The notes under the pieces: generated by a model
Database searches by the model: none
What the model was told of the DNA's origin: nothing
Seen by the model: only the letters and a program-made list of their open reading frames with translations
Made by a program: the position numbers and the translations under genes
Assembly: GCF_012396235.1 (NCBI RefSeq)
Contig: NZ_JAAXPA010000005.1
Location: 186,001 to 250,000, forward strand
Source: Rhodococcus opacus
GTDB taxonomy: Bacteria > Actinomycetota > Actinomycetes > Mycobacteriales > Mycobacteriaceae
Length of the DNA: 64,000 bases
Direction: 5' to 3'
Shown: positions 1 through 8,794 of the stretch, one piece after another
Layout of the letters: every line of letters starts with the position of its first letter
Position numbering within the stretch: position 1 is the stretch's first letter

Positions 1-777
1 ATCTGCCTGCGCGGCAAGCCGGGCTGGGGTGAATTGCTCGCACCCCTCGACACGGTGATCAACACGTTCGGTGGCCGCTGGTTCGACGAGGACTGGAACG
101 CTCAGCTGACCAGCCCCGAGGTGGAACGGGCGGTGCAGTTCTACGTCGACCTGGTGCGCGAGTACGGCGAGCCGGGCGCCGCGACGAGCGGTTTCGGTGA
201 GTGCGCCACGCAGCTGGCTCAGGGTCAGGTGGCGATGTGGTACGACTCGACGTCCGCAGTGTCCACGCTGGAGGATCCGGCGTCGAGCGCCGTCGTCGGC
301 AAGATCGGCTACGCGCCCGCGCCGACCGAGGTGAAGGACAACGCCGGCTGGCTGTACAGCTGGTCGCTCGGAATTCCCGAGAGCAGCGAAAATCCCGATG
401 CGGCGTGGAAGTTCATCTCGTGGATGACCGACAAGCAATACATACGCACGGTCGGTGAGGATCTCGGCTGGGAGCGGGTGCCTCCGGGCAGCCGGCTGTC
501 GACCTACGAGATTCCCGAGTACAAAGAGGCCTCGGCGGCCTACGGTCCGCTGACGCTCGAGGCGATCGAAAACGCGACACCGGAAGCGCCCACCGTGCAA
601 CCGGTTCCGTACACCGGCGTGCAGTTCCTGGCGATCCCGGAGTTCCAGGATCTCGGAACCCGCGTCAGCCAGCAGATCAGCGCGGCGATCGCAGGACAGC
701 AGACCGTGCCCGAGGCGCTCGCCCAGGCACAGCAGTACGCCGAGGTGGTCGGCGCGACGTATCGGGAGGAACGATGA
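1..777 (+). CDS. Sugar/polyol ABC transporter substrate-binding protein, C-terminal part
   Basis: This is the C-terminal part of an extracellular solute-binding protein of the MalE/SmoE class; the reading frame is open from base 1, so the signal peptide and N-terminal lobe lie outside the window. The visible 258 residues show the family's C-terminal features: an alternating helix pattern, the tryptophan-rich stretch WLYSWSLGIP and the helix AAWKFISWM, which in this family follow the sugar-contacting loops. The protein would capture a sugar or sugar alcohol outside the membrane and deliver it to the two permeases that follow. Its stop overlaps the next start by four bases, so the genes are translationally coupled. 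The family is clear; the substrate is not. Resemblance to mannitol/sorbitol-binding proteins is an impression only. Confidence 0.85.
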   Translation: MCLRGKPGWGELLAPLDTVINTFGGRWFDEDWNAQLTSPEVERAVQFYVDLVREYGEPGAATSGFGECATQLAQGQVAMWYDSTSAVSTLEDPASSAVVGKIGYAPAPTEVKDNAGWLYSWSLGIPESSENPDAAWKFISWMTDKQYIRTVGEDLGWERVPPGSRLSTYEIPEYKEASAAYGPLTLEAIENATPEAPTVQPVPYTGVQFLAIPEFQDLGTRVSQQISAAIAGQQTVPEALAQAQQYAEVVGATYREER

Positions 778-1739
778 CAACCATCGCCGAGAAACCCACC
801 GCGGACGGCACCGCCGACCGGGTGCGGCAACTGCGGGAGGCCAAGGACGACAGCGTCTCCCGCGCCGAGGGATGGCGTCGCCGGGGACCGTTGCTCCCCG
901 CCCTGATCTTCATGATCGTGGTGACCCAGATCCCGTTCCTGTTCACGCTGTACTACTCGACGCAGTCCTGGAACCTGGTCCGTCCGGGGTCCCAGGCCTT
1001 CGTCGGACTGCAGAACTACGTGGACGTGTTCCAGGACAGCCAGTTCCGTGAGGTCGCGGTCAACACCGTGATCCTGATCGTCGGGACCGTGATCATCTCG
1101 GTGGTGCTGGGCCTGCTGCTGGCACTGCTGCTCGACCGCGCCTTCCTGGGCCGCGGCATCGTGCGGACCCTGCTCATCACCCCGTTCCTGGTGACCCCGG
1201 TCGCCGGTGCGCTGCTGTGGAAGACCACGATGTTCGACCCGGTGTTCGGCATCGTCAACTTCGTCCTCTCCCCGTTCGGGGTGGGACAGGTCGACTGGGT
1301 CAGCAAGTTCCCGCTCGCCGCGGTCATGGTGAACCTGATCTGGCAGTGGACCCCGTTCATGATGCTGCTGATCCTGGCCGGTCTGCAGTCCATGCCGCGC
1401 GACATCCTCGAGGCGGCACGGGTGGACGGCGCCAAGCCGATCGCGATGTTCCGCGAACTGACACTCCCGCATCTCCGCCGGTTCATCGAACTCGGCGCGG
1501 TGCTGGGCGCGATCTACCTGATCAACACGTTCGACGCCATCTACATGATGACCCAGGGCGGGCCGGGCACCGCCAGTGCCAACCTCCCCTTCTACATCTA
1601 TCAGCGCGCATTCCTCGGTTTCGACATCGGGCAGGCCGCAGCGATGGGCGTCATCGTCGTGATCGCGACCATCGTCGTCGCGACCCTGGCGCTGCGCCTG
1701 ATCTTCAAGAGCTTTACCGGCAACGAGGAGGCAGCGTAA
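774..1739 (+). CDS. Sugar ABC transporter permease (MalF type)
   Basis: A 321-residue inner-membrane permease with a charged cytoplasmic N-terminus of about 40 residues followed by about six hydrophobic segments. The EAA loop that contacts the ATPase is visible as EAARVDGAKPIAMFREL in the last third, with the conserved glycine. It would form the translocation channel with the next gene product. It starts inside the stop of the binding-protein gene (ATGA overlap) and its own stop overlaps the following start by one base, so all three are one operon. The length is normal for this family (about 290 to 320). Substrate unknown. Confidence 0.93.
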   Translation: MTTIAEKPTADGTADRVRQLREAKDDSVSRAEGWRRRGPLLPALIFMIVVTQIPFLFTLYYSTQSWNLVRPGSQAFVGLQNYVDVFQDSQFREVAVNTVILIVGTVIISVVLGLLLALLLDRAFLGRGIVRTLLITPFLVTPVAGALLWKTTMFDPVFGIVNFVLSPFGVGQVDWVSKFPLAAVMVNLIWQWTPFMMLLILAGLQSMPRDILEAARVDGAKPIAMFRELTLPHLRRFIELGAVLGAIYLINTFDAIYMMTQGGPGTASANLPFYIYQRAFLGFDIGQAAAMGVIVVIATIVVATLALRLIFKSFTGNEEAA

Positions 1740-2617
1740 TGAGTACCGACACTGCGGCGGCGCCGGTGGAGTCCACCCCCACCGCGCCGGAGACGAAGCG
1801 GGCACGCAAGCACCGCAAGTTCAGTCCGTGGAGCGTAGTGGCGTGGATCGTGGCGCTCGGCTTCTTCTTCCCCGTGGCGTGGATGGTGCTCACCGCGTTC
1901 AAGCAGGAGGGCGACGCCTACACGACTCCGCCGAAGCTGTTCTTCACTCCCACCCTGGACCAGTTCAAGGCGGTCCTCGACAGCGGAATCGGCACCGCAC
2001 TGCTGAATTCGGCGTTCGCGACCGCCATGTCGACGATCCTCGTGCTGGTGCTCGGTGTGCCGGCGGCGTTCGCGCTGTCGCTGCGTCCGGTCCGCAAGAC
2101 GAAGGACGCCCTGTTCTTCTTCATCAGCACGAAGATGCTCCCGATCGTCGCCGCGATCATCCCGCTGTACGTGATCGTCAACGACATCGGTCTGCTCGAC
2201 AACATCTGGGCGCTGGTGATCCTGTACACGGCGATGAACGTCCCCATCGCGGTGTGGATGATGCGCTCGTTCTTCCTCGAGGTCCCCGGTGAGCTGCTCG
2301 AGGCCGCGAGCATGGACGGCGCGAGCCTGTGGACGTCGGTGCGTGAGGTGATCCTTCCGCTCGTGTCACCCGGCATCGCGGCCACCGCACTGATCTGCGT
2401 GATCTTCTCGTGGAACGAATTCTTCTTCGCGGTCAACCTCACCGCCGTTCAGGCTCAGACCATTCCGGTGTTCCTCGTCGGGTTCATCACCGGTGAGGGC
2501 CTGTACTGGGCCCGGCTGTCGGCGGCGGCGACGCTGGCGGCGCTCCCGGTCATCCTGGCCGGCTGGGTCGCACAGAACAAACTGGTCCGCGGCCTGTCCT
2601 TCGGTGCGATCAAATGA
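1739..2617 (+). CDS. Sugar ABC transporter permease (MalG type)
   Basis: A 292-residue permease of the MalG class with about six membrane segments and the EAA loop EAASMDGASLWTSVREVI. An in-frame opening continues upstream inside the previous gene, but the ATG at 1739 is the sensible start because it overlaps the previous stop (TAATG) and places the charged cytoplasmic N-terminal tail, rich in Pro, Thr and Lys/Arg, directly before the first membrane segment near residue 32. It pairs with the MalF-type subunit to import a sugar or polyol. A gap of about 50 bases precedes the ATPase gene. Confidence 0.93.
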   Translation: MSTDTAAAPVESTPTAPETKRARKHRKFSPWSVVAWIVALGFFFPVAWMVLTAFKQEGDAYTTPPKLFFTPTLDQFKAVLDSGIGTALLNSAFATAMSTILVLVLGVPAAFALSLRPVRKTKDALFFFISTKMLPIVAAIIPLYVIVNDIGLLDNIWALVILYTAMNVPIAVWMMRSFFLEVPGELLEAASMDGASLWTSVREVILPLVSPGIAATALICVIFSWNEFFFAVNLTAVQAQTIPVFLVGFITGEGLYWARLSAAATLAALPVILAGWVAQNKLVRGLSFGAIK

Positions 2618-2668
2618 TCGCCCCGGCAACCACTTCCCCCACCGTTCGTACCCACCTGAGGAGCAATC

Positions 2669-3754
2669 ATGGCTGACATCGCGTACAAGGGCGCATCCTG
2701 CCTCTACGAGAACGCCGACACGCTGGCGGTCGATTCGCTCGACCTCGACATCGAAGACGGCGAGTTCATCGTCCTCGTCGGCCCGTCCGGCTCCGGCAAG
2801 AGCACCGCACTGCGGATGCTCGCCGGCCTCGAGGACATCGACGAAGGCACCATCGAGATCGGTGGCAAGGACATGGTGGGGGTGCCGTCGAAGGACCGTG
2901 ACATCGCGATGGTGTTCCAGAACTACGCCCTCTATCCCAACAAGACGGTGGGCGAGAACATGGGCTTCGCTCTGAAGATGCGCGGAGTCGGTGTGGAGGA
3001 ACGTAAGAAGAAGGTGGCCGATGCCGCCAAACTGCTCGACCTGACCGACTACCTCGACCGGAAGCCCGGCAAGCTGTCCGGCGGTCAGCGCCAGCGCGTC
3101 GCGATGGGTCGAGCGATCGTGCGGGAGCCGCAGGTGTTCTGCATGGACGAGCCGCTGTCGAACCTCGACGCCAAGCTGCGCGTCCAGACCCGCACGCAGA
3201 TCGCGGCGTTGCAGCGCCGGCTCGGCACCACCACCGTGTACGTCACCCACGACCAGGTCGAGGCGATGACCATGGGTGACCGGGTGGCCGTCCTCAAGAA
3301 CGGCAAGCTGCAGCAGTTCTCGGCGCCGACCGAACTCTACGATCGCCCGAAGAACGCGTTCGTCGCCGGATTCATCGGTTCGCCCGCGATGAACCTGATG
3401 ACGATGCCCATAGTCAGTGACGGCGTGCGCCTCGGGAACTCGACGCTCGCGCTCGAGCGCGACCAGCTGTCGGCGCTGCACGCGGCCGGACTGGAGACCG
3501 TCACGGTCGGTGTGCGCCCCGAGCAGCTGGAGTTGTCGACCGGGGACGGTGGCATCGAGGTGATCGTGGACCTGGTCGAGGAACTCGGGAGCGAATCTTA
3601 CGTCCACACCCACATCGCCGGCGACGGTACGCAACTGACCGCCCGGTCACTGACCCGCACCCCCGCGCGGCTGGCCGACACGGTGTCCCTGCACAAGCGG
3701 GACGGAGCGGTCCACCTGTTCCACCCGGAGACGGGGGAGCGGATCGGCGACTAG
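2669..3754 (+). CDS. ABC transporter ATP-binding protein (UgpC/MsmK type)
   Basis: A 361-residue ATPase that powers the importer encoded just upstream. Walker A is at residues 38-45 (GPSGSGKS), the ABC signature LSGGQ at 136-140, Walker B ending in Asp-Glu at about 160-161, and the switch histidine in YVTHDQ near 194. The C-terminal third is a TOBE-like beta domain, as usual for MalK/UgpC proteins, which are often shared between several sugar importers. A strong ribosome site (GAGGAG) precedes the ATG. The gene ends the operon; a hairpin follows directly. Confidence 0.95.
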   Translation: MADIAYKGASCLYENADTLAVDSLDLDIEDGEFIVLVGPSGSGKSTALRMLAGLEDIDEGTIEIGGKDMVGVPSKDRDIAMVFQNYALYPNKTVGENMGFALKMRGVGVEERKKKVADAAKLLDLTDYLDRKPGKLSGGQRQRVAMGRAIVREPQVFCMDEPLSNLDAKLRVQTRTQIAALQRRLGTTTVYVTHDQVEAMTMGDRVAVLKNGKLQQFSAPTELYDRPKNAFVAGFIGSPAMNLMTMPIVSDGVRLGNSTLALERDQLSALHAAGLETVTVGVRPEQLELSTGDGGIEVIVDLVEELGSESYVHTHIAGDGTQLTARSLTRTPARLADTVSLHKRDGAVHLFHPETGERIGD

Positions 3755-3761
3755 AGCGTGC

Positions 3762-3799
3762 GTGGGCGCGGGCTGATCCGAGATCAGGTCCGCGCCCAC
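3762..3799. terminator. Hairpin between convergent operons
   Basis: An inverted repeat with a 10-bp outer stem (GTGGGCGCGG against CCGCGCCCAC) and an inner CTGATC/GATCAG stem lies between the convergent ABC transporter operon and the CoA ligase gene. There is no clear T-run on either side, as is common for actinobacterial terminators. Confidence 0.6.
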
Positions 3800-3820
3800 C
3801 CGGTTGTCCCGAACATCGAA

Positions 3821-5470
3821 TCAACTGTTGGACAGGCGTTCCGGTGCCGTCTTGTCGTCGAGGTGTGTGGCGGTCAGTGCCCCGGATGCTATCTCCTGCT
3901 GCACGCGGAACTTCTGAATCTTGCCGGTGGGCGTCATGGGGAGTCCGTCGGTGAAATACCACAGCGAGGGCGTCTTGTGCGCCGCGATTCGGTCGCGGCA
4001 CCAGGCTTTCAATTCGGTCGCGTCCGGCGGATTTGCCGGGTCCGACGGTCGCAGGACGGCGCCGATCTGCTCGCCCCACTTCTCGTCCGGAACCCCGACG
4101 ATCGCCACCTCGGCCACGTCCTGGTGCTGGAACAGCAGTTCTTCGATCTCGCGCGGGTAGATGTTGAGTCCGCCCCGGATGATCATGTCCTTGAGGCGTC
4201 CGGTGATCCGCAGAAAGCCTCGTTCGTCCATCGTGGCGAGATCGCCCATGTACAGCCATCCGTAGGTGTCGATCGTCGCTGCCGTTTCGTCTGGCATGTC
4301 GGAGTAGCCGAGCATCGTCTGGTAACCGCGACAGCATATTTCACCCTGCTCGCCGATCGGCACAACCTCACCGGACACGGGATCGATGATCTTCACTTCC
4401 AGCTCCGGCAGTGGCTGGCCCACGGTGGTCGCCTGATCGGCAGGGTCGTCGGTGACCCGGGTCTGGCTGATCACTCCGTGCATCTCGCTCTGCCCGAACA
4501 GAATCGTAAACTGGCAGTCGAGTTCGTCGATCACCCGTTCGACCAGCGACTGGGGAACAGCGGCGGCTCCCGACAGGACGGTATGGAGGCTCGACAGGTC
4601 ACGACTTCGGCGATCCGGATGCTCGAGAAGCGAGATGAGCATGGTCGGGACCATCAGTGAGTGTGTTCCGTGGCAGGTTTCGAGCATCTCGAGCATCAGT
4701 GCGGCGTCGAAGCCGGGCAGGACTACATAGGTTCCGTGCGCGGCGAACGTCCCGAGTTCGGTGACGGCGCCGCCTCCGATGTGGTACATCGGCATCGCGT
4801 TGACGCAGACGACATGGTCCACCAGGCCTGCCCGCTCGAAGACGAAGGTGGCTTCGTTGACGATGCCTTTGTGATGCAGCAGTGCACCTTTGGGGAACCC
4901 GGTGGTCCCGGACGTGTACTGGATCTGCACCGGGGCGGTGGGTGCGACGACGGGGAACTCCGTTGCCGGATCGCCGGTCGCGACGAACGCTCGCCACTCG
5001 CTCGTCGGGACGACCTTACAGAGGGTGGGCAGGGAGGGCCGGACCTCCGTCAGAACTTTCGTGAGGTCTGCGCCGCGATAGGTCTCCCGGTAGAAGAGTC
5101 CGACGCTGCGGGACTGGCGCAGGATGTACTCGAGTTCGTGGGCGCGGTAGGCGGGATTCACACCCACCACCACCATCCCGGCCATCGCGATCGCTTGTTG
5201 CAGGATCACCCAGTCGGCGCTGTTGGGTGCCCATATCGCGATCCGGTCGCCGGGTGCGAAGTGGGCGAGCAGTGCCCTGGCCGCATCCTCGGCGTCGGCG
5301 AGGAGTTCACGGTACGTCCATTCTCGCCGTTCGGCCGCATCGGGAGTTCCGTCGACGAGGGCGAGGCGGTCGGGTTCTGCTGCCGCGGCCTCGCGCAGCA
5401 GGTCGCCGACGGTGATGTCGCGGACGCCTGAGCTCGGTGTCGCCGGCCAGAGAGACTTTTCGAGGGGCAT
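3821..5470 (-). CDS. AMP-forming acyl-CoA synthetase
   Basis: A 549-residue member of the ANL adenylating family that would activate a carboxylic acid with ATP and CoA. The AMP-binding loop YTSGTTGFPKG is at about 185-195, the second core motif appears as FGQSE, the hinge/arginine region reads GDLATMDERGFLRITGRLKDMIIRGG, and the C-terminal lysine motif is PTGKIQKF. Length and motifs are complete. It is transcribed in the same direction as the 2-hydroxyacyl-CoA dehydratase genes but separated by a 198-base gap, so it may have its own promoter. Its substrate is probably the free acid feeding that module. It resembles medium-chain and branched-chain acyl ligases; the exact acid cannot be read from sequence. 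Confidence 0.93.
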   Translation of the reverse strand: MPLEKSLWPATPSSGVRDITVGDLLREAAAAEPDRLALVDGTPDAAERREWTYRELLADAEDAARALLAHFAPGDRIAIWAPNSADWVILQQAIAMAGMVVVGVNPAYRAHELEYILRQSRSVGLFYRETYRGADLTKVLTEVRPSLPTLCKVVPTSEWRAFVATGDPATEFPVVAPTAPVQIQYTSGTTGFPKGALLHHKGIVNEATFVFERAGLVDHVVCVNAMPMYHIGGGAVTELGTFAAHGTYVVLPGFDAALMLEMLETCHGTHSLMVPTMLISLLEHPDRRSRDLSSLHTVLSGAAAVPQSLVERVIDELDCQFTILFGQSEMHGVISQTRVTDDPADQATTVGQPLPELEVKIIDPVSGEVVPIGEQGEICCRGYQTMLGYSDMPDETAATIDTYGWLYMGDLATMDERGFLRITGRLKDMIIRGGLNIYPREIEELLFQHQDVAEVAIVGVPDEKWGEQIGAVLRPSDPANPPDATELKAWCRDRIAAHKTPSLWYFTDGLPMTPTGKIQKFRVQQEIASGALTATHLDDKTAPERLSNS

Positions 5471-5668
5471 GATGCAATCCTGCCTTCGGGCTGTGCGGTG
5501 TGCGGTGTGCGGGGGAGTTGGGGGGCGAGCGTGCGCCCGCTACCGAGAGAATCCGGAATCGGCTGTGAAGTGCTGTCTCGGTCAGAAGAAATGTAATACA
5601 TCCGTGGAGCTGATAGCTGCGAATCAGTCAAATTATTGGGATGGGGGCTGCCGGCGGCCACCGCCCCC

Positions 5669-6469
5669 TCATCCCGCCGAGATGCCACCGTTCGGACTCA
5701 CCGCTTGACCGGTGATCCGACGGGCCTGCGGGCTGCACAGGAACAACACGAGGTCGGCCACGTCTGCCGGCTCGGCGACCCCCAGCGACGCCAGTCGGGC
5801 AGCCTTCTCGAACAGCTTCGCGCTGAACGGCTCGGCCATGACGCGGTCGTAGGCACCCGTGTCCCGAATGAGCGACGGCGTCACCGCGTTGACGCGGATA
5901 CCGTCGCGTTTGGCTTCCATCGCAAGTGTTTTGGAGAACATCACGATGGCGGCCATTGCGGCGCCGATGACGGACTCACCGGGTGTGGGGTGCTTGGCGG
6001 CGTCGGAGGCGATATTCACGATCACGCCGCCGCGCTTCGCCCGCATGTGCGGAAGTACGGCGCGGCACATGTTGAGGGGACCGAGAGCCTGTCGCAACAG
6101 GATGGCGGGAACGTCTTCGGGTGGCGTCTCGTGGAAGAGGTTCGGCGTGAAGGCACTGACCGTGCTGTTGATCAGGATGTCAGCCGGTCCCAGCGAAGCA
6201 CTCAGTTCCTCGGTCACCCGGGTCGCTTCCGCCGGGTCGTTCACATCGCCCGAGGCGAAGAAGGCCCAGACACCCGACGCGAGTGATCGGACCTCCGTCG
6301 CCGCCTTCTCTCCGCGCTCGACATCGCGGCCGACCAGACCGATGCGCTGGGTGCCCGCCCGGACCAACTGACGGGCGACCTGAAGGCCGACTCCACTGGT
6401 CCCACCCACGATGTAGACGGTGGCCTCGGACAAGTCCGGCACCCAGACTTCGCGTGTGTCTGTACTCAT
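5669..6469 (-). CDS. SDR-fold protein lacking the catalytic Tyr and Lys
   Basis: A 266-residue protein with the short-chain dehydrogenase/reductase fold. The nucleotide-binding glycine motif is intact (GGTSGVG, residues 22-28) and the C-terminal segment is typical. The active site is not: the NNAG motif is replaced by NSTV (101-104), and where YxxxK is expected the protein reads IGAAM (168-172), so both the catalytic tyrosine and lysine are gone although the flanking helix continues normally. It starts within the stop of the dehydratase-activator gene (ATGA overlap), so the two are co-translated. It may bind a nucleotide or CoA ester without classical dehydrogenase chemistry, act as a structural partner, or use other residues. 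Confidence 0.85.
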   Translation of the reverse strand: MSTDTREVWVPDLSEATVYIVGGTSGVGLQVARQLVRAGTQRIGLVGRDVERGEKAATEVRSLASGVWAFFASGDVNDPAEATRVTEELSASLGPADILINSTVSAFTPNLFHETPPEDVPAILLRQALGPLNMCRAVLPHMRAKRGGVIVNIASDAAKHPTPGESVIGAAMAAIVMFSKTLAMEAKRDGIRVNAVTPSLIRDTGAYDRVMAEPFSAKLFEKAARLASLGVAEPADVADLVLFLCSPQARRITGQAVSPNGGISAG

Positions 6470-7422
6470 CGGATGTTCCTTTGCAGTTCGAGGGGCACCG
6501 GTTCACCGGTGCCGGGATCGGGATGGCCGGGGCTGCCGTCGCAGTCCTGGCAGTGGGGCGTTCCGGCCGACAGACTCACCTGGAATTGTTCCTCCGTCGC
6601 GGCGTCGGATAATGCCGGTGACACGGTTCCGCCTGCGTAGGCGTCACGCGCCAGCAGTCCGGCACCGTACGCGCCCGCGATCTGGGGCTGATCGAGTATT
6701 TCCACCGGGTGTCCCAGCGCACGCGAGACGTGCAGACGCGCGGCCGGGTTCTTCGCCACTCCGCCCGTCATCACCGTCGGTGTTGCCTTACCCACCTGCG
6801 CCACCAGTCCGAGTGTGCGCGCCGCGACGGCTTTGTGCACCGACGCCGCGATGTCGGCCTTGTCGCGGCCCTGTGCCAGCAGTGAGATCACCTCGGTTTC
6901 CGCGAACGTGGCACACATGCTGCTGACTTCGAGGGTCTCGGAACCGGCGAGGGCGAGTTCGCCGACTGCGCTGACGTCGACCTCCAGTGCCCTCGCGAGC
7001 ACGTCGAAGAAGCGGCCGGTCCCGCTCGCGCACCGGTCGTTCATGGCGAACCGTTCCACGAGGCCGTCGTCATCGACGATGATCGCCTTGCTGTCCTGTC
7101 CGCCGATGTCGATCACCAGTCGCGCACCGGGGTGCAGGGCTGCGGCACCGCGGGCGTGGCAGGTGATTTCGGTGAACGTGCGGTCCGCGCCGGGGACCAG
7201 CTTGCGCCCGTAGCCGGTACTGATGGTGCGCCGGATGTCAGCTTGCGAGGCGCCCGCGGCGGCCAGAGCACCGTCCATCGCACGGGCGACCGCCTCGCGG
7301 CTCACCGCGCCCATCTGGACGACACTCAACCCGACCAGGGCGCCACTCTCGTCGACCACAGCGGCCTTCGCCGTCGTCGACCCGAGGTCGACGCCCATGA
7401 CGAACCAACTTCCGGTAGTCAT
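6466..7422 (-). CDS. 2-hydroxyacyl-CoA dehydratase activator ATPase (HgdC/BadF family)
   Basis: A 318-residue ASKHA-fold ATPase of the BadF/BadG/BcrA/HgdC family. In known members a homodimer holds one [4Fe-4S] cluster and uses ATP hydrolysis to push a low-potential electron into the dehydratase. The phosphate loop VDLGSTTAKA is at 11-20, the second phosphate motif DIGGQDSK at 105-112, and the two cluster cysteines are present: Cys131 in NDRCASGTG and Cys170 in SSMCATFAE. After the core ends near residue 262 there is an unusual tail of about 55 residues with a HCQDC motif (290-294) that HgdC, about 260 residues long, lacks. Only one such ATPase gene is present, which fits an activator rather than the two ATPase subunits of benzoyl-CoA reductase. 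It lies three bases after the dehydratase alpha gene. Confidence 0.93.
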   Translation of the reverse strand: MTTGSWFVMGVDLGSTTAKAAVVDESGALVGLSVVQMGAVSREAVARAMDGALAAAGASQADIRRTISTGYGRKLVPGADRTFTEITCHARGAAALHPGARLVIDIGGQDSKAIIVDDDGLVERFAMNDRCASGTGRFFDVLARALEVDVSAVGELALAGSETLEVSSMCATFAETEVISLLAQGRDKADIAASVHKAVAARTLGLVAQVGKATPTVMTGGVAKNPAARLHVSRALGHPVEILDQPQIAGAYGAGLLARDAYAGGTVSPALSDAATEEQFQVSLSAGTPHCQDCDGSPGHPDPGTGEPVPLELQRNIR

Positions 7423-7425
7423 TCG

Positions 7426-8766
7426 CTAGACCGCTGACTTCATCCGCTGTACGTCGATGGCCTCGAGCATGGCCTCCAGGCGACTGTCGAACAGTTCGTC
7501 ATTGTAGAACGACACGTCGGCGACGTCGCCCTCGAAGAAGAACGACTTGACGCCACGCTCCGACTCGGCTGCGCGGGCCAGCATCGTCTGCGGATTGGTC
7601 ATCGCCCGGCACGTCCGGGTCGAGTGGAACGCGATCCCGTCGATGGAGTACTCGTCCAGGCGCCGGAGCAGCAGTTCCTGCAGGTTCTTCAATCCGTGGT
7701 TCAGCGGGCAGAGCAGGTAGTGCTGTGCCATACCCCGGAGGGGATTGTCCACATCGATGAGCTGAGGCTCCTGCCAGAACGACTCGTGGGTGTAGCGACC
7801 GGCCACGACGGCCACGTCGTACTCGGCGAACTTCCGGGTGAGGAAGCCGAGCTTGTTCCAGTTCATGATGCCGTCGAAGTACACACGGTAGCGTTCGTCC
7901 GCGACCGCGCTGACCCCTTCGGCGACCCGCTGTTCGAGTTCGGCCTTCACCCCGGCGAAGTAGTCGACGAGCCCCTGGTTGCCGGGCAGGAAGTTGATCG
8001 GTGCGATGCTCGCGACCCAGTCCCAGTAGGTCGCCGGAGTGGGCGCCTGCGTGCAGAGTGCCATTCCCTCCAGTCGCAACTCGGACGCGCGTTTGATGTA
8101 GGACATGCTCTCGCTGAGCGCATCCCAGTCGAACGGCCGTCCGGTCTGGTGCTCGAGGAAGGCGATCAGCTCGCGCAACTGCTCCTCGACGTACTTGCCG
8201 ACCTCGTCCCACTCCTCACCCCGCATGTAACCGGCGTCGGGCTTGTTGCCCCACAGCATGGGAATCGAGACGTTGAACAGCGGGAGCTTGCGGTCGAAGA
8301 CCCGGTATGTCATGGCATCCCACTGCTGGCCGGTGCTGCATCCGGCGTAACCGTTGACGAAGAAGTCCGGGGCCGGCAGTTTGCTTGCCAGTTCCTGCTG
8401 GTCGACCATGCCGACCACACCGGTCTCCCGTTCGGCGGCGGATTGGTGTGTCAGCACGGCGCAGCCCAGATGTGTTCGCGCGTAGGAACAGAGCTCACCG
8501 ATGTAGCCGTACTCGGCACCGGCCGCCTGGGCGGGTCCTTCGAGGTGCTGGGCTGCCAGACGGGCGGCGAATGCTTCGCCGTGACACCACTCCAAGCCCG
8601 CGGCCTGGAATAACGGGTTCAGTGCGGCGCCGTTGTACCAGACGACATGCTTCCCGCGTTCCTTGGCGGTGAAGATGTTCTCCCAGTAGTCGGCCACCAT
8701 CTTGCCGCCGACCCGCGTACTCGACAAACGGCGAGCCTTTTCCTTGCTGGTCTGTTCGATCGACAT
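7426..8766 (-). CDS. 2-hydroxyacyl-CoA dehydratase / benzoyl-CoA reductase-like subunit (HgdA/BcrC side)
   Basis: A 446-residue subunit of the 2-hydroxyacyl-CoA dehydratase superfamily. The characteristic iron-sulfur and active-site segments are visible: GELCSYARTHLGC in the N-terminal third, NGYAGCSTGQ, and the C-terminal HSTRTCRAMTNPQ, which corresponds to the NRSCK-like cluster region of known members. The enzyme would be a heterodimer with the next upstream product, each holding a [4Fe-4S] cluster, and would remove a hydroxyl group from a 2-hydroxyacyl-CoA, or reduce a conjugated acyl-CoA, after ATP-driven electron transfer from the activator. A good ribosome site (GAGGAG) precedes the ATG. 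The family is normally oxygen-sensitive; the substrate here is unknown. Confidence 0.9.
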   Translation of the reverse strand: MSIEQTSKEKARRLSSTRVGGKMVADYWENIFTAKERGKHVVWYNGAALNPLFQAAGLEWCHGEAFAARLAAQHLEGPAQAAGAEYGYIGELCSYARTHLGCAVLTHQSAAERETGVVGMVDQQELASKLPAPDFFVNGYAGCSTGQQWDAMTYRVFDRKLPLFNVSIPMLWGNKPDAGYMRGEEWDEVGKYVEEQLRELIAFLEHQTGRPFDWDALSESMSYIKRASELRLEGMALCTQAPTPATYWDWVASIAPINFLPGNQGLVDYFAGVKAELEQRVAEGVSAVADERYRVYFDGIMNWNKLGFLTRKFAEYDVAVVAGRYTHESFWQEPQLIDVDNPLRGMAQHYLLCPLNHGLKNLQELLLRRLDEYSIDGIAFHSTRTCRAMTNPQTMLARAAESERGVKSFFFEGDVADVSFYNDELFDSRLEAMLEAIDVQRMKSAV

Positions 8767-8794
8767 TGCGAACTCCTCTGAGTGTGAGTCGAAT

